The notes: a model not told the origin generated them from the sequence alone. Shown: positions 40,030 to 51,574, numbered from the stretch's first letter. The stretch is 64,000 nt of DNA from Azospirillum brasilense (GCF_003349955.1 NZ_QLKQ01000007.1:62001-126000); one strand, 5' to 3'. Made by a program: numbers and translations.

Positions 40030-40677
40030 TCAGGCGGCCAGGATGCCCTCGATCTGCTTGGTCACGTCGTCGATCTCGGCCATGCCGTCCACCGTCTTCA
40101 GAACACCGCGGTTCTGATAGTAGGGAAGGATCGGCGCGGTCTGCTCGTGATACTGGGCGAGGCGGGTCTTCACCGTGTCGGCGTTGTCGTCGGCCCGGCG
40201 CTTGAACTCCGTGCTGCCGCAGACGTCGCAGACGCCCACGACCTTCGGCTTCTCGAAGACGTCGTGATAGCCCTTGCCGCATTTGGCGCAGGTGTAACGA
40301 CCGGTGATGCGCTCCACCAGGATGTCGTCGACGACTTTCATCTCGATCACGTGATCGAGCTTGAGCCCCTTCTCCGACAGCATGCTGTCCAGCGCCTCGG
40401 CCTGGGCGACCGTGCGCGGGAAGCCGTCGAGGATGAAGCCGTTGGCGACATCCGGCTTGGAAATGCGCTCCGCGATGATTTCGACCATCAGCGCGTCCGG
40501 CATCAATTTGCCGGCGGACATGATGTCCTTCGCCTGCTGCCCCAGCGGACCGCCCTCGGCGACCATCGCGCGGAGCATGTCGCCCGTGGAAAGCTGGACG
40601 AGTCCGCGTGTGTCTTCGAGACGCCGCGCCTGGGTCCCCTTCCCGGCGCCCGGCGGTCCGAGCAGAATGAGATTCAT
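40030..40677 (-). CDS. adk: Adenylate kinase
   Basis: 215 residues, canonical long form. P-loop GPPGAGKGTQA; NMP site LSTGDMLRAMV; DGFPRTVAQAEAL; LID domain with four cysteines (CAKCGKGYHD and VCDVCGSTEFK) expected to bind structural zinc. Interconverts AMP, ADP and ATP. The start overlaps the secY stop by one base (TAATG), so it is translationally coupled and last in the spc operon. Confidence 0.98.
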   Translation of the reverse strand: MNLILLGPPGAGKGTQARRLEDTRGLVQLSTGDMLRAMVAEGGPLGQQAKDIMSAGKLMPDALMVEIIAERISKPDVANGFILDGFPRTVAQAEALDSMLSEKGLKLDHVIEMKVVDDILVERITGRYTCAKCGKGYHDVFEKPKVVGVCDVCGSTEFKRRADDNADTVKTRLAQYHEQTAPILPYYQNRGVLKTVDGMAEIDDVTKQIEGILAA

Positions 40678-42017
40678 TACTTTCTCCCCCGAAGCTTCGC
40701 TTTTTTAATCAGCCCCTCATACTGGTGGGCCAGCAGATGGGAATGAATCTGCGCGACCGTGTCCATCGTCACCGTGACCACGATCAGCAGGCTGGTGCCG
40801 CCAAAATAGAACGGAACCGAATGCTGGGAAATCAGGATTTCGGGGAGGAGACAAACCGCCACAAGGTAGGCCGAACCGATCACCGTCAGGCGGGTCAACA
40901 CATAGTCAATGTAGTCCGCGGTGTTCTTGCCCGGACGGATGCCGGGAATGAAGCCGCCATACTTACGCAGGTTCTCGGCCGTGTCCGCGGGGTTGAAGAC
41001 GATGGCCGTGTAGAAGAAGCAGAAGAAGATGATCAGAGCCGAATACAGGATCATGTAGAGCGGCGTGCCGTGCGCCAGATAGCGCGTGACGGTCTGCAGC
41101 CACTCCGGACCCTCGCCGCCGGCGAAGCCGACCGCGGTCAGCGGCAGCAGAAGCAGCGACGACGCGAAGATCGGCGGGATGACGCCCGCGGTGTTCAGCT
41201 TCAGCGGCAGGTGCGACGCTTCACCGCCGAACACGCGGTTGCCCATCTGCCGCTTCGGGTACTGGATCAGCAGACGGCGCTGCGCGCGCTCCATGAACAC
41301 GATGAAGAACACGACGCCCACCGCCATCAGCAGCAGGAAGACGATGAACAGCGTGGACAGCGCGCCGGTGCGGCCCAGCTCCAGCGTGCTGACCAGAGCG
41401 CGCGGCAGCTCGGCGACGATGCCGGCGAAGATGATGAGGGAGATGCCGTTGCCGATGCCGCGGGCGGTGATCTGCTCGCCCAGCCACATCAGGAACATCG
41501 TTCCGCCGACCAGCGTGATGACCGTGGCGATCTTGAAGAACAGCCCAGGTTCCGGAACCGCGGCTCCGGACGCGCCGGTCATCGCCTCGAGTCCCACCGC
41601 CAAGCCCCAGGCCTGCACGGTCGCCAGAAGGACGGTGCCGTAGCGGGTGTACTGGTTCAGCTTCTTGCGGCCCGACTCGCCCTCCTTCTTCAGCGCTTCC
41701 ATCTGCGGCGACACCGCGGTCAGGAGCTGCACGATGATGGAGGCCGAAATGTACGGCATGATATTGAGCGCGAAGATCGTCATGCGGTGCAGCGCGCCGC
41801 CGGCCAGCATGTCGAACATGCCCAGGATGCCCCCGCCCTGCTGCCGGAAAATATCGGCCAGGATCTGCGGGTTGACGCCCGGAATCGGGATGTAGGTGCC
41901 CAGGCGGTAGATGATCAAGGCACCAAGGGTGAACCAGATCCGCTTCTTCAGCTCGGTCGCCTTGGAGAAGGCCCCGAAATTAATGTTCGCGGCAAGCTGC
42001 TCGGCCGCTGATGCCAT
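40677..42017 (-). CDS. secY: Protein translocase subunit SecY
   Basis: 446 residues from the ATG at 42017, ten membrane helices. Landmarks: IPIPGVNP near helix 1, the plug-region GGGILGMFDMLAGGAL, and FNPADTAENLRKYGGFIPGIRPGK in the cytoplasmic loop before helix 9. Forms the SecYEG channel in the inner membrane. Usual place after rplO and before adk. Confidence 0.98.
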   Translation of the reverse strand: MASAAEQLAANINFGAFSKATELKKRIWFTLGALIIYRLGTYIPIPGVNPQILADIFRQQGGGILGMFDMLAGGALHRMTIFALNIMPYISASIIVQLLTAVSPQMEALKKEGESGRKKLNQYTRYGTVLLATVQAWGLAVGLEAMTGASGAAVPEPGLFFKIATVITLVGGTMFLMWLGEQITARGIGNGISLIIFAGIVAELPRALVSTLELGRTGALSTLFIVFLLLMAVGVVFFIVFMERAQRRLLIQYPKRQMGNRVFGGEASHLPLKLNTAGVIPPIFASSLLLLPLTAVGFAGGEGPEWLQTVTRYLAHGTPLYMILYSALIIFFCFFYTAIVFNPADTAENLRKYGGFIPGIRPGKNTADYIDYVLTRLTVIGSAYLVAVCLLPEILISQHSVPFYFGGTSLLIVVTVTMDTVAQIHSHLLAHQYEGLIKKAKLRGRK

Positions 42018-42135
42018 GGGTCGTATCCCTGTCCCTAATGCACGAACGGGGCGGTCCTGCAGGATGCAGGCCGCCCCTCGCAACTTCGCTTCATTTAGTG
42101 CCGGAAGGTGCCCGCGCGCAAGCGCGGGCTTCCGA

Positions 42136-42621
42136 TCACTCGGCGGCTTCGGCGGCGGACGCGGTCAGCGTGACGCTGCCACCCGCCTTCTCGACCGCTT
42201 CCACAGCCGACTTGGAGGCGCCGGCCACGGTGAAGCTGGCCTTCGTCGTCAGGGCGCCCTTGCCCAGCAGACGGATGCCGTCCTTCTTCACCTTCCCGGT
42301 GACGCCCGCCGCTTCCAGAGCCACCGCGTCGATGGTCTGGCTGGCGTCGAGCTTGCCGGCGTCGATGAACTTCTGGACCAGGCCCAGGTTCACGACCGAG
42401 TATTCCTTCGCGAAGATGTTGCGGAAACCGCGCTTCGGAAGACGGCGGTGAAGGGGCATCTGGCCGCCTTCAAAGCCGTTGATGGCCACGCCGGTGCGCG
42501 AGGTCTGACCCTTGACGCCACGGCCGCCGGTCTTGCCCTTGCCCGAACCGATACCGCGGCCGACGCGCATGCGCTCCTTACGGGCACCGGGGTTGTCCCG
42601 GAGATCGTTCAGCTTCGTCAT
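42136..42621 (-). CDS. rplO: 50S ribosomal protein uL15
   Basis: 161 residues. [12 protein letters not shown] and the glycine-rich [19 protein letters not shown] are the uL15 signature; the C-terminal domain follows. Between rpmD and secY as usual; the gap to secY (118 nt) is the largest within the spc part. Confidence 0.97.
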   Translation of the reverse strand: MTKLNDLRDNPGARKERMRVGRGIGSGKGKTGGRGVKGQTSRTGVAINGFEGGQMPLHRRLPKRGFRNIFAKEYSVVNLGLVQKFIDAGKLDASQTIDAVALEAAGVTGKVKKDGIRLLGKGALTTKASFTVAGASKSAVEAVEKAGGSVTLTASAAEAAE

Positions 42622-42625
42622 GGGT

Positions 42626-42817
42626 TCAGCCCTCGTTCTCGACGCGGACCAGGTGCGCGACCTTGGCGATCATGCCCCGCACGGCCGGAGTGTCCTCCAG
42701 TTCGCGGGTCCGGTGCAGCTTGTTGAGACCCAGACCGACCAGCGTCTCGCGCTGGTCGTGCTTGCGGCCGATCGGGCTGCCGGTCTGGGTGACGATGACG
42801 GTCTTCTTCTCGGCCAT
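42626..42817 (-). CDS. rpmD: 50S ribosomal protein uL30
   Basis: 63 residues from the ATG at 42817, 2 nt after the rpsE stop. Landmarks [22 protein letters not shown] and [14 protein letters not shown]. Usual small bacterial uL30. Confidence 0.96.
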   Translation of the reverse strand: MAEKKTVIVTQTGSPIGRKHDQRETLVGLGLNKLHRTRELEDTPAVRGMIAKVAHLVRVENEG

Positions 42818-42819
42818 GA

Positions 42820-43401
42820 TCAAGCCTCCTGCGCACCGGCAGCGCCGGTTTCACGCTTGCCGAGGATGTCGCTCACGCGACGGCCGCGACGGGCGGCGAC
42901 GCTGCGCGGGCTGGAAACCTGCGACAGCGCGTCGAAGGTCGCCTTGATCATGTTGTGCGGGTTGGAGGTGCCGATGGACTTCGTCACCACGTCCTGCACA
43001 CCCAGCGCCTCGAAGATCGCGCGCATCGGACCGCCGGCGATGATGCCGGTACCGGCCGGAGCGGTGCGCAGCACGACCTTGCCGGCACCGAAGTGACCGT
43101 TGGAGTCGTGGTGCAGCGTACGGCCTTCGCGGAGCGGAACGCGGATCATACCGCGCTTCGCCTGGTCGGTGGCCTTGCGGATCGCTTCCGGCACTTCACG
43201 GGCCTTGCCCGATCCGACGCCGACGCGGCCCTTGCCGTCACCGACCACCACCAGGGCGGCGAAGCCGAAGCGACGGCCGCCCTTCACAACCTTGGCGACG
43301 CGGTTGATGCCGACGAGCTTTTCGATCAGCTCGCTCTCTTCCCGGTCGCGGTCGCGCGGCTGCCGATCACGGTCGCTCCGCTCGCCTCTTTCACGTGCCA
43401 T
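42820..43401 (-). CDS. rpsE: 30S ribosomal protein uS5
   Basis: 193 residues. The N-terminus has a charged Arg/Asp extension of about 25 residues, then [37 protein letters not shown] and the C-terminal half [18 protein letters not shown]. Takes part in decoding accuracy. Confidence 0.97.
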   Translation of the reverse strand: MARERGERSDRDRQPRDRDREESELIEKLVGINRVAKVVKGGRRFGFAALVVVGDGKGRVGVGSGKAREVPEAIRKATDQAKRGMIRVPLREGRTLHHDSNGHFGAGKVVLRTAPAGTGIIAGGPMRAIFEALGVQDVVTKSIGTSNPHNMIKATFDALSQVSSPRSVAARRGRRVSDILGKRETGAAGAQEA

Positions 43402-43413
43402 TTCGGAGCCTCC

Positions 43414-43776
43414 TTAGAACGACAGCCCGCCCTCGCGGGCGGCGTCAGCCAGGGCCTTGACCCGGCCGTGGTAAATGTAGCCACCACGGTCGAACACGAC
43501 CTCGGTGACGCCCGCCGCCTTGGCGCGCTCGGCGATGAGCGCGCCGATCTTCTGGGCGGCTTCGACGTTCCCACCGTGCTTGAGCTGCTCGCGCAGCTCC
43601 TTTTCCACGGACGAGGCCGAGGCGACCGTGCGGCCGTTCTCGTCGTCGATGATCTGGGCGTAGATGTGCAGATTGGACCGGAAAACCGAGAGGCGAGCCC
43701 GCCCGCCGGCCTTCTTGGCAATCTGCGCGCGCACGCGCTGCTTGCGGCGCTCGTGGAGTTGCTTTGGCTTGAGCAT
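43414..43776 (-). CDS. rplR: 50S ribosomal protein uL18
   Basis: 120 residues from the ATG at 43776 ([19 protein letters not shown]). [18 protein letters not shown] and [23 protein letters not shown] are diagnostic. Binds 5S rRNA with uL5. Confidence 0.97.
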   Translation of the reverse strand: MLKPKQLHERRKQRVRAQIAKKAGGRARLSVFRSNLHIYAQIIDDENGRTVASASSVEKELREQLKHGGNVEAAQKIGALIAERAKAAGVTEVVFDRGGYIYHGRVKALADAAREGGLSF

Positions 43777-43784
43777 GGCGGACC

Positions 43785-44318
43785 TTACTTCTTCTTGCCT
43801 TCCTTGCGGATGATCGTCTCGGTGTCGTACTTGATGCCCTTGCCCTTGTAGGGCTCCGGCTTCTTCCAACCGCGGATCTCCGCAGCCACCTGACCGACCT
43901 TCTGCTTGTCGAAGCCCGACACCGAGATCGCGGTGGGCTTGTCACACTTGATGGTGATGCCCTCCGGGATCGGGTACTTGACGTCGTGCGAGTAGCCGAG
44001 CTGCATGACCAGCTCCTTGCCCTGCACGGCGGCACGGTAACCGACGCCGTTGATCTCGAGGTTGATGGTGAAGCCCTGGTTGACGCCCGTGACCATGTTG
44101 TTGATCAGGGTGCGCGAGGTTGCCCACATGATGCGGGCGCGCTTGCTGTCGTTCGCCGGGGCCACCACGACCTTGCCGTCTTCCAGCTTGGCCGTGATGT
44201 CGTCGATGAGGGTCAGGCTGAGCGAACCCAGCTTGCCCTTGGCCGACACCTGCTGGCCGTTGACGGAGACGTCAACACCAGCCGGAACCGGCACGGGATG
44301 CTTTCCAATGCGCGACAT
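43785..44318 (-). CDS. rplF: 50S ribosomal protein uL6
   Basis: 177 residues, usual length, from the ATG at 44318 ([17 protein letters not shown]). C-terminal signature [25 protein letters not shown] in overlapping pieces. Sits near the elongation-factor site. Confidence 0.97.
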   Translation of the reverse strand: MSRIGKHPVPVPAGVDVSVNGQQVSAKGKLGSLSLTLIDDITAKLEDGKVVVAPANDSKRARIMWATSRTLINNMVTGVNQGFTINLEINGVGYRAAVQGKELVMQLGYSHDVKYPIPEGITIKCDKPTAISVSGFDKQKVGQVAAEIRGWKKPEPYKGKGIKYDTETIIRKEGKKK

Positions 44319-44331
44319 CGAAGGGTCCCCC

Positions 44332-44730
44332 TTAGAACACGCGGCAGAGGACTTCACCGCCGACGTTGGCGGCGCGGGCCTCATTGTCCGACATCACGCC
44401 GCGCGGCGTGGAGAGGATCGCGATGCCGAGGCCGTTGAAGACGCGGGGCAGATCGGTGATCTTCGAATAGACGCGGCGGCCGGGCTTCGACACACGGGCG
44501 ATCTGCTTAATCACAGGCTCGCCTTCGTGATACTTCAGCTCGATCTTCAGGTTCTTGATGCCGGGGCGCAGCTCCTCCTCGGAGTAGCCGCGGATGTAAC
44601 CCTCGCGCTTGAGAACCTCAAGCACGTTGCTGCGCAGCTTCGACGCCGGGCTCTGCACAACAGACATACGGGCGTGCTGACCGTTGCGGATGCGGGTCAG
44701 CATATCGCCGAGCGGATCGCTCAAAGACAT
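44332..44730 (-). CDS. rpsH: 30S ribosomal protein uS8
   Basis: 132 residues. [18 protein letters not shown] at the start and [22 protein letters not shown] at the end. In E. coli S8 regulates the spc operon by binding its mRNA; no check of that site was possible here. Confidence 0.97.
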   Translation of the reverse strand: MSLSDPLGDMLTRIRNGQHARMSVVQSPASKLRSNVLEVLKREGYIRGYSEEELRPGIKNLKIELKYHEGEPVIKQIARVSKPGRRVYSKITDLPRVFNGLGIAILSTPRGVMSDNEARAANVGGEVLCRVF

Positions 44731-44743
44731 TCTCCGACCCTCC

Positions 44744-45049
44744 TTACCAGCTCGACTTCACCATCCCCGGGATCTGGCCGGTCGAGGCCAGTTCGCGGAG
44801 GGTGACGCGGGACAGCTTGAACTTGCGATAGAACGCCCGCGGACGGCCGGTCATTTCGCAGCGGTTGCGGATGCGCACCTTCGAGGAGTTGCGCGGCAGT
44901 TCGGCCAGCTTGAGGCGGGCGGCGAACTGCTCTTCCGGCGGGAGGGAGCGATCGGAGGCGATGGCCTTCAGGCGGGCACGCTTGTTGGCGAACTGCTTCA
45001 CCAGCTTGGTGCGACGCTTGTTCTTCTCGATGGCACTGGTCTTAGCCAT
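44744..45049 (-). CDS. rpsN: 30S ribosomal protein uS14 (zinc-free form)
   Basis: 101 residues from the ATG at 45049. The C-terminal block [20 protein letters not shown] lacks the CxxC pairs of the short zinc form. Usual place between rplE and rpsH. Confidence 0.97.
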   Translation of the reverse strand: MAKTSAIEKNKRRTKLVKQFANKRARLKAIASDRSLPPEEQFAARLKLAELPRNSSKVRIRNRCEMTGRPRAFYRKFKLSRVTLRELASTGQIPGMVKSSW

Positions 45050-45068
45050 GGGGTCGTGCTCCAGCCAA

Positions 45069-45611
45069 TCAGGCCACAAACGGCATGTCGAAGGCCTTAA
45101 GGAGAGCCTTGGCTTCCTTGTCGGTCTTCGCCGAGGTGACGAAAATGATGTCCATGCCGCGGATCTGATCGATCTTGTCGTAGTCGATCTCCGGGAAAAT
45201 GATCTGCTCCTTCACGCCCATGGCATAATTGCCACGGCCGTCGAAGCTGTTGCCGGGAATGCCGCGGAAGTCGCGGACACGCGGCAACGCGATCGTGACC
45301 AGGCGATCCAGGAACTCGTACATCCGCTCACGACGGAGCGTGACCTTGCACCCGATCGCCATGCCCTCACGCAGCTTGAACTGCGCGATCGACTTGCGGG
45401 ACTTCGTGACGATCGGCTTCTGGCCGCTGATCGCCGTCAGTTCGCTCACCGCATTCTGGATCTTCTTGGAGTCGCCGACAGCTTCGCCGACACCCATGTT
45501 GATGACGATCTTCTCGATCCGCGGAACTTCCATGTCGTTCGCGTAGCCGAACTCAGCCTTGAGCGCGGCGCGGATCTTGGAGTCGTACACTTCCTTCAAA
45601 CGTGCAGCCAT
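45069..45611 (-). CDS. rplE: 50S ribosomal protein uL5
   Basis: 180 residues from the ATG at 45611. [31 protein letters not shown] and [17 protein letters not shown] are diagnostic. 5S rRNA-binding protein of the central protuberance. Confidence 0.97.
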   Translation of the reverse strand: MAARLKEVYDSKIRAALKAEFGYANDMEVPRIEKIVINMGVGEAVGDSKKIQNAVSELTAISGQKPIVTKSRKSIAQFKLREGMAIGCKVTLRRERMYEFLDRLVTIALPRVRDFRGIPGNSFDGRGNYAMGVKEQIIFPEIDYDKIDQIRGMDIIFVTSAKTDKEAKALLKAFDMPFVA

Positions 45612-45622
45612 TGGTCCGGTCC

Positions 45623-45940
45623 TCACACGTCGATGACTTCGCCGGACCGCTTGGCGACACGCACCTTGCGGCCATCCTCAAGGACCTTGAAACCGACGCG
45701 GGTCGGCTTGCCGTCCTTGGGGTCGACATGAGCAACGTTCGAGACGTTGATGGGCGCCTCGAACTCAACGATGCCGCCCTGCGAGGTGGCGCTCGGACGC
45801 TGGTGCTTCTTCACCACGTTCACGCCCTGCACGACGACACGGTTTTCCGCCGGGATGACCTTGAGGACCTCACCGGTCTTCCCCTTGTCCTTGCCGGCAA
45901 GGATGACGACCTTGTCCTTGGTCTTGATCTTCGCGGCCAT
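45623..45940 (-). CDS. rplX: 50S ribosomal protein uL24
   Basis: 105 residues from the ATG at 45940, sharing a base with the rplN stop (TGATG); GGAGGTG is upstream. KOW motif in [21 protein letters not shown]. Assembly initiator of the large subunit. Confidence 0.97.
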   Translation of the reverse strand: MAAKIKTKDKVVILAGKDKGKTGEVLKVIPAENRVVVQGVNVVKKHQRPSATSQGGIVEFEAPINVSNVAHVDPKDGKPTRVGFKVLEDGRKVRVAKRSGEVIDV

Positions 45941-46308
45941 CACAGCACCTCCGGCGCCAGCGAGATGATCTTCATGAACTTCTTGCCGCGAAGCTCACGA
46001 GTGACCGGCCCGAAGATACGCGTGCCGATCGGCTCGCCCTGCTTGTTGATCAGCACGGCGGCATTGCGGTCGAAACGGATCGCGGACCCGTCCTCCCGGC
46101 GCAGTTCCTTCGCGGTGCGGACGATGACGGCGCGATGCACGTCGCCCTTCTTGACGCGACCCTTCGGAATGGCCTCCTTGACGGAGACGACGATGACGTC
46201 GCCGACGGTGGCCACCTTCCGCTTGGACCCGCCAAGCACCTTGATGCACTGCACCCGGCGCGCCCCGCTATTGTCGGCGACTTCCAGGTTGGTTTGCATC
46301 TGGATCAT
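45940..46308 (-). CDS. rplN: 50S ribosomal protein uL14
   Basis: 122 residues, canonical length. [20 protein letters not shown] at the start and [24 protein letters not shown] at the end (shown in two overlapping parts in the family). Start of the spc part of the cluster, 17 nt after rpsQ with no visible terminator between. Confidence 0.98.
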   Translation of the reverse strand: MIQMQTNLEVADNSGARRVQCIKVLGGSKRKVATVGDVIVVSVKEAIPKGRVKKGDVHRAVIVRTAKELRREDGSAIRFDRNAAVLINKQGEPIGTRIFGPVTRELRGKKFMKIISLAPEVL

Positions 46309-46325
46309 GGTTTGTACCCTTCCGT

Positions 46326-46580
46326 TTACGCGGCGCCGCTAACGGCGGCGGACTCAAGCACGACCGTCCAGCGCTTGCGCTTGGAGATCGGGCGGCATTC
46401 GATGATCGAAACGGTATCGCCGACCTTGAACTGGTTGCCCTCGTCGTGGGCGGCGTACTTCTTCGACTGACGAATGAACTTCTTGTACACGGGGTGCATG
46501 ACGCGGCGCTCGACCAGGACGATAACCGTCTTGTCGCCCTTGTCGCTGACCACCGTGCCCTGCAGAACGCGGCGAGGCAT
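46326..46580 (-). CDS. rpsQ: 30S ribosomal protein uS17
   Basis: 84 residues. [40 protein letters not shown] and [13 protein letters not shown] mark the family. Last gene of the S10 part. Confidence 0.97.
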   Translation of the reverse strand: MPRRVLQGTVVSDKGDKTVIVLVERRVMHPVYKKFIRQSKKYAAHDEGNQFKVGDTVSIIECRPISKRKRWTVVLESAAVSGAA

Positions 46581-46592
46581 AGGTAGCCCTCC

Positions 46593-46799
46593 TTACTTGC
46601 CGGCTTCGGCCGAGCGCGAACGCTCGCCGAGGATCGTCTTGATGCGCGCGATGTCGCGACGCACCACTCGCACCCGCGCGGTGTTCTCCAGCTGGCCGGA
46701 GGCCCGCTGGAAACGCAGGTTGAACTGTTCCTTTTTGAGCTGGAGGAGCTGATCGTTCAGCTCCTCGCTGCTCTTCGCACGAACGTCGACGGGCTTCAT
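46593..46799 (-). CDS. rpmC: 50S ribosomal protein uL29
   Basis: 68 residues. [20 protein letters not shown] and [15 protein letters not shown] are the uL29 signature. The start overlaps the rplP stop by ATGA (46796-46799). Confidence 0.97.
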   Translation of the reverse strand: MKPVDVRAKSSEELNDQLLQLKKEQFNLRFQRASGQLENTARVRVVRRDIARIKTILGERSRSAEAGK

Positions 46800-47227
46800 G
46801 CCGCCACCTCCTCACCGCCGCCGAGGCGGGTCACCAGCTTGGTCTTGATCGGCAGCTTGGCGGCCGCCAGGGCGAACGCCTGCTTTGCCACATCCGCGGG
46901 CACGCCGTCCAGCTCAAACAGGATGCGGCCGGGATGAACGCGGGCCGCCCAGTACTCGGGCGTGCCCTTACCGGAACCCATGCGGACTTCGGCGGGCTTG
47001 GTGGAGACCGGCAGGTCCGGGAACACGCGGATCCACACGCGGCCCTGACGCTTCATGGCGCGGGTGATCGCGCGGCGGGCCGCCTCGATCTGGCGGGCCG
47101 TGATGCGCTCCGGCTCCAGGGCCTTGAGGCCGAAGGAGCCGAAGTTCAGCTGGGTGCCGCCCTTCGCGTTGCCGTGGATGCGGCCCTTGTGGGCCTTGCG
47201 GTACTTGGTACGCTTCGGAGAAAGCAT
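46796..47227 (-). CDS. rplP: 50S ribosomal protein uL16
   Basis: 143 residues. [42 protein letters not shown] in parts, and [18 protein letters not shown]. Lies near the A site. Confidence 0.97.
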   Translation of the reverse strand: MLSPKRTKYRKAHKGRIHGNAKGGTQLNFGSFGLKALEPERITARQIEAARRAITRAMKRQGRVWIRVFPDLPVSTKPAEVRMGSGKGTPEYWAARVHPGRILFELDGVPADVAKQAFALAAAKLPIKTKLVTRLGGGEEVAA

Positions 47228-47242
47228 CGCTCGTGCCCCTTA

Positions 47243-48019
47243 CTAGCGGTCAGCCCGCTCGGAGCGGTCACGGTCGCCGCGACCACGGCCCCCACGCTCC
47301 TCACGGTCACCACGCTCGCGACGCTCGCGCCGCGGCTCGCCATCGGTCGACACCGGCTCGGTGCCCATGCGCTTGTCCTGCGCCATCGGGTCGTGCGCCA
47401 TGATCTCGCCCTTGAAGACCCACACCTTGACACCGCAGGTGCCGTAGGTGGTCTTCGCGGTCGCGGTGCCGTAATCGATGTCCGCACGCAGGGTGTGCAG
47501 CGGAACGCGGCCCTCGCGGTACCACTCCAGGCGGGCGATCTCGGCGCCGCCGAGACGACCGGAGCAGTTGATCCGGATGCCCTGGGCGCCCAGGCGCATG
47601 GCCGACTGAACCGCGCGCTTCATGGCGCGGCGGAAGGCCACGCGACGCTCGAGCTGGCTGGAGATGTTCTCGGCGATGAGCTTGGCATCGATCTCCGGCT
47701 TGCGGATCTCGATGATGTTCAGGCTCACCTCGCCGCCGGCCATCTTCGACAGCTCGGTGCGCAGCTTCTCGATGTCCGCGCCCTTCTTGCCGATCACCAC
47801 GCCCGGACGGGCCGAGTGGATGGTGACGCGGGCCTTCTTGGCCGGACGCTCGATGATGACGCGCGAGCAGCCGGCCTGCTGCAGGCGACCCTGCAGATAG
47901 CCGCGCAGCTTCAGGTCCTGGTGCAGCAGGTTGGCGTAATCGCGCTTGGCGAACCAACGGCTGTCCCAGGTCCGGTTGATGCCGAGGCGCAGCCCGATCG
48001 GATTGACTTTCTGACCCAT
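47243..48019 (-). CDS. rpsC: 30S ribosomal protein uS3
   Basis: 258 residues from the ATG at 48019 ([19 protein letters not shown]). KH domain [18 protein letters not shown]-terminal domain [20 protein letters not shown] and [12 protein letters not shown]. About 25 residues longer than E. coli S3, with an Arg/Asp/Glu/Gly-rich tail from about residue 218. Confidence 0.97.
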   Translation of the reverse strand: MGQKVNPIGLRLGINRTWDSRWFAKRDYANLLHQDLKLRGYLQGRLQQAGCSRVIIERPAKKARVTIHSARPGVVIGKKGADIEKLRTELSKMAGGEVSLNIIEIRKPEIDAKLIAENISSQLERRVAFRRAMKRAVQSAMRLGAQGIRINCSGRLGGAEIARLEWYREGRVPLHTLRADIDYGTATAKTTYGTCGVKVWVFKGEIMAHDPMAQDKRMGTEPVSTDGEPRRERRERGDREERGGRGRGDRDRSERADR

Positions 48020-48020
48020 C

Positions 48021-48416
48021 TTACTCGGCCCCTTCGGCAGCGGCGGCTTCGCGCTCACGCACGATGATCGTCAGGTTGGAGAACAGCTTCTCGACCCGCG
48101 CGCCGCGGCCACGGGCGCGGGCGTGGAAACGCTTCATCACCAGGGCGCGGCCGACCGTCGCCGAGGAGACGTACAGGCGGTCCACATCGAGCTGATGGTT
48201 GTTCTCGGCGTTGGCGATCGCGGCCTGCAGGACCTTCTTCACCTCGCCGGCGATGCGGCGCTTGGAGAAGGTCAGCTCGGCCACGGCGCTGCTGGCATCC
48301 TTGTTCCGGATGAGCTGGGCGACGAGGTTCAGCTTGCGCGGGCTGGTGCGGATCATCGGATTGGAGGCGATCGCCTCGTTCTCCGCGATACGGCTGGGGT
48401 TGGAGGGCTTGCCCAT
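48021..48416 (-). CDS. rplV: 50S ribosomal protein uL22
   Basis: 131 residues, about 20 longer than E. coli L22. [35 protein letters not shown] and the exit-tunnel loop region [18 protein letters not shown]. Confidence 0.97.
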   Translation of the reverse strand: MGKPSNPSRIAENEAIASNPMIRTSPRKLNLVAQLIRNKDASSAVAELTFSKRRIAGEVKKVLQAAIANAENNHQLDVDRLYVSSATVGRALVMKRFHARARGRGARVEKLFSNLTIIVREREAAAAEGAE

Positions 48417-48419
48417 GGC

Positions 48420-48698
48420 TTACTTCCTCTTCGCCTTCTTGTCCGCCGCGTGCCCGTAGAAGGTGCGCGTCGGAGCGAACTCACCGAACTTGTGGCCGAT
48501 CATGTTCTCGGTCACCAGAACCGGCAGGAACTTGTGGCCATTGTACACGCCGAACGTGAGACCCACGAACTGCGGCAGGATCGTCGAGCGACGCGACCAG
48601 ATCTTGATGATCTCGTTGCGGCCCGAGGCCCGCGACTTGTCCGCCTTCTTGAGCAGGTAGCCGTCGACGAACGGGCCCTTCCAAACGGAGCGTGCCAT
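48420..48698 (-). CDS. rpsS: 30S ribosomal protein uS19
   Basis: 92 residues, canonical. [33 protein letters not shown] and [21 protein letters not shown], in parts, are diagnostic. 3 nt before rplV. Confidence 0.98.
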   Translation of the reverse strand: MARSVWKGPFVDGYLLKKADKSRASGRNEIIKIWSRRSTILPQFVGLTFGVYNGHKFLPVLVTENMIGHKFGEFAPTRTFYGHAADKKAKRK

Positions 48699-48710
48699 CG
48701 TCCGCCCTCC

Positions 48711-49538
48711 TTACTTCGAATGACGGCGGCGCAGGATCAGGCCATCCGTCTTCTTGTTGTGACGAGTCTTCTTGCCCTTGGTCGGCTTGCCCCACGGCGT
48801 GACCGGATGACGGCCACCCGAGGTGCGGCCTTCACCACCGCCGTGCGGGTGGTCGATCGGGTTCATGGCGACACCACGGACGGACGGACGGATGCCCAGC
48901 CAACGGCTGCGACCGGCCTTGCCCTTGTTGGTGTTCATGTTGTCCGGGTTCGACACGGCGCCCAGGGTAGCCATGCAGTCGCCACGGACCACGCGAAGCT
49001 CGCCCGAGGGCAGCTTCAGCTGGGCGTAGCCACCGTCGCGGCCGACCAGCTGCAGGTAGGTGCCGGCCGAACGGGCCAGCTGACCACCCTTGCCGGGCTT
49101 CAGCTCGACGTTGTGCAGCACCGAACCGACCGGGATGTTCTTCAGCGGCATGGCGTTGCCGGGCTTCACATCCACCTTGTCACCGGCGATCACCGTGTCG
49201 CCCACCTTCAGACGCTGCGGCGCCAGAATGTAGGACAGGGTGCCGTCCTCATACTTGATGAGGGCGATGAAGGCCGTGCGGTTCGGATCGTACTCCAGGC
49301 GCTCGACGGTCGCCGGGACGTTGAACTTGCGGCGCTTGAAGTCCACCAGACGGTAGACGCGCTTGTGACCGCCACCCATCCGGCGCGCGGTGATGCGGCC
49401 GGTGTTGTTGCGGCCGCCGGACTTGGTCAGGCCCTCGGTGAGGGTCTTGACCGGCTTGCCCTTCCACAGCTCCGAGCGGTCGACGATGACCAGCTGGCGG
49501 AGCGACGGCGTAATTGGGCGATATTGCTTCAGAGCCAT
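48711..49538 (-). CDS. rplB: 50S ribosomal protein uL2
   Basis: 275 residues. Start [18 protein letters not shown]-terminal [20 protein letters not shown] includes the conserved histidine region near the peptidyl-transferase centre. Confidence 0.98.
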   Translation of the reverse strand: MALKQYRPITPSLRQLVIVDRSELWKGKPVKTLTEGLTKSGGRNNTGRITARRMGGGHKRVYRLVDFKRRKFNVPATVERLEYDPNRTAFIALIKYEDGTLSYILAPQRLKVGDTVIAGDKVDVKPGNAMPLKNIPVGSVLHNVELKPGKGGQLARSAGTYLQLVGRDGGYAQLKLPSGELRVVRGDCMATLGAVSNPDNMNTNKGKAGRSRWLGIRPSVRGVAMNPIDHPHGGGEGRTSGGRHPVTPWGKPTKGKKTRHNKKTDGLILRRRHSK

Positions 49539-49554
49539 CGGATCACACTCCCGC

Positions 49555-49872
49555 TCAGATGCCCGTGGTCACGTCGATCTTGTTCCCCTCGGCGAGGGTC
49601 ACGACGGCCTTCTTGAAGTCCGAGCGACGGCCGATGGTGCCGCGGAAGCGCTTGGTCTTACCCTTGGAAACCAGGGTGTTGACCGCCGTCACCTTCACGT
49701 TGAACAGCCCTTCGACCGCCGCCTTGATCTCCGGCTTCGACGCCGACAGCGGCACGCGGAACGTCACCTGATTGTGCTCCGACGCCATCGTCGACTTCTC
49801 GGTGATCACCGGAGCCAGGATGAGGTCGTACATCCGCTCCTGGCTCACCGCAGGTTTCGACTGCTTGCTCAT
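49555..49872 (-). CDS. rplW: 50S ribosomal protein uL23
   Basis: 105 residues. [20 protein letters not shown] and [21 protein letters not shown] are the family signature. Tunnel-exit docking site for trigger factor and SRP. Start overlaps the rplD stop by ATGA. Confidence 0.97.
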   Translation of the reverse strand: MSKQSKPAVSQERMYDLILAPVITEKSTMASEHNQVTFRVPLSASKPEIKAAVEGLFNVKVTAVNTLVSKGKTKRFRGTIGRRSDFKKAVVTLAEGNKIDVTTGI

Positions 49873-50495
49873 TTCAGGCGAGCCTCCAGCTGCTCGACCG
49901 CGTTGCGGGTCAGGACCAGCGTATCGCGGCGAAGAATGTCGTAGACGTTGGCGCCCTGCTCCGGCAGCACGTCGATCAGCGGGATGTTGCGCGAAGCCCG
50001 AGCGAAGTTCTCGTTCAGGTTGGCGCCATCGATGATCAGGGCCGAGGTCAGGCCGAGCGAAGCGAGACGGACAGCCAGTTCCTTGGTCTTGTGGCTCTCG
50101 GCCGAAGCGGCGTCGAGGACCAGGAGCTTGCCTTCCGCGGCCTTGGTGGACAGCGCGGTCTTCAGCGCCAGCTTGCGGACCTTCTTGGTCAGGTCGTGCT
50201 CGTGCGAGCGGACGACCGGGCCGAAGATGGTCGCGCCGCCACGGAACTGGGCGGAGCGCATGGAGCCCTGACGGGCGCGGCCGGTGCCCTTCTGGCGGTA
50301 CGGCTTCTTGCCGGTGCCGGAGATCTCGCTGACCGTCTTGGTCTTGTGCGTACCGGCGCGGCGCTTGGCCAGCTGCCAGTTGACCATGCGGGCCAGGATG
50401 TCCGTGCGGGACGGGAGGCCGAAGACCTCGTCGGCCAGCTCGATCTCGCCGACGGTCTCGTTGTTCAGGTTCTTAATGGTCGCCTTCATGGCCAT
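49869..50495 (-). CDS. rplD: 50S ribosomal protein uL4
   Basis: 208 residues from the ATG at 50495, which shares a base with the rplC stop (TGATG). [25 protein letters not shown], split at RQG, is the tunnel-lining loop. In E. coli L4 represses its own operon through the S10 leader. Confidence 0.97.
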   Translation of the reverse strand: MAMKATIKNLNNETVGEIELADEVFGLPSRTDILARMVNWQLAKRRAGTHKTKTVSEISGTGKKPYRQKGTGRARQGSMRSAQFRGGATIFGPVVRSHEHDLTKKVRKLALKTALSTKAAEGKLLVLDAASAESHKTKELAVRLASLGLTSALIIDGANLNENFARASRNIPLIDVLPEQGANVYDILRRDTLVLTRNAVEQLEARLK

Positions 50496-51205
50496 CACTC
50501 CTGCGGCTCGGCGGCGGCTTCAGCGGCCGGCGCAGCCTTGATCCCGGCCGGGAACGGCAGACCTTCCGGAGCCTTCTTCTTCACCGCGTCGCGGATGCGG
50601 AGCCAAGCCCCCTCGGAGCCCGGAACGGCACCCTTGAGGAAGATCAGACCGCGGTCCTCATCGACCGACACGACCTTCAGGTTCAGAACCGTGACCTTCT
50701 CGTCGCCGAGATGACCGGCCATCTTCTTGTTCTTGAAGACCTTGCCGGGGTCCTGGCGGTTACCCGTCGAACCGTGCGAGCGGTGCGACACCGACACGCC
50801 GTGCGTCGCGCGCAGACCACCGAAGTTCCAGCGCTTCATCGGACCGGCGAAGCCCTTACCGATGGAAGTGCCGGTGACGTCGACGAACTGGCCCGGGACG
50901 AAATGCGCAGCCGAGAGCTCGGCGCCGACCTCGATCAGCGCGTCGGCATCGACGCGGAACTCGACCAGCTTGCGCTTGGGCTCGACGCGCGCCTTGGCGA
51001 AATGCCCGCGCTGCGGCTTCGTGACGTTCTTCACCTTGATGGCGCCTGCGCCGAGCTGGACGGCGGTGTAGCCATCCTTGTCCTCGGTGCGAACGGCGAC
51101 GACCTGGCAGCTGTCGACTTTCAGCACAGTCACCGGCACGTGCTGCCCGTCGTCCGTGAAGACGCGGGTCATGCCGACTTTCTGCGCGATCAAACCGGAT
51201 CGCAT
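50495..51205 (-). CDS. rplC: 50S ribosomal protein uL3
   Basis: 236 residues. [19 protein letters not shown] at the start; [20 protein letters not shown] and [27 protein letters not shown], in parts, include the glutamine methylation-site region. C-terminal Ala-rich tail. Confidence 0.98.
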   Translation of the reverse strand: MRSGLIAQKVGMTRVFTDDGQHVPVTVLKVDSCQVVAVRTEDKDGYTAVQLGAGAIKVKNVTKPQRGHFAKARVEPKRKLVEFRVDADALIEVGAELSAAHFVPGQFVDVTGTSIGKGFAGPMKRWNFGGLRATHGVSVSHRSHGSTGNRQDPGKVFKNKKMAGHLGDEKVTVLNLKVVSVDEDRGLIFLKGAVPGSEGAWLRIRDAVKKKAPEGLPFPAGIKAAPAAEAAAEPQE

Positions 51206-51265
51206 TGTTCTTTATCTCCTGACCAGGGACATCCTCAGAGGGAGAGGTCCCTCAACAGCAACGAA

Positions 51266-51574
<309 letters not shown>

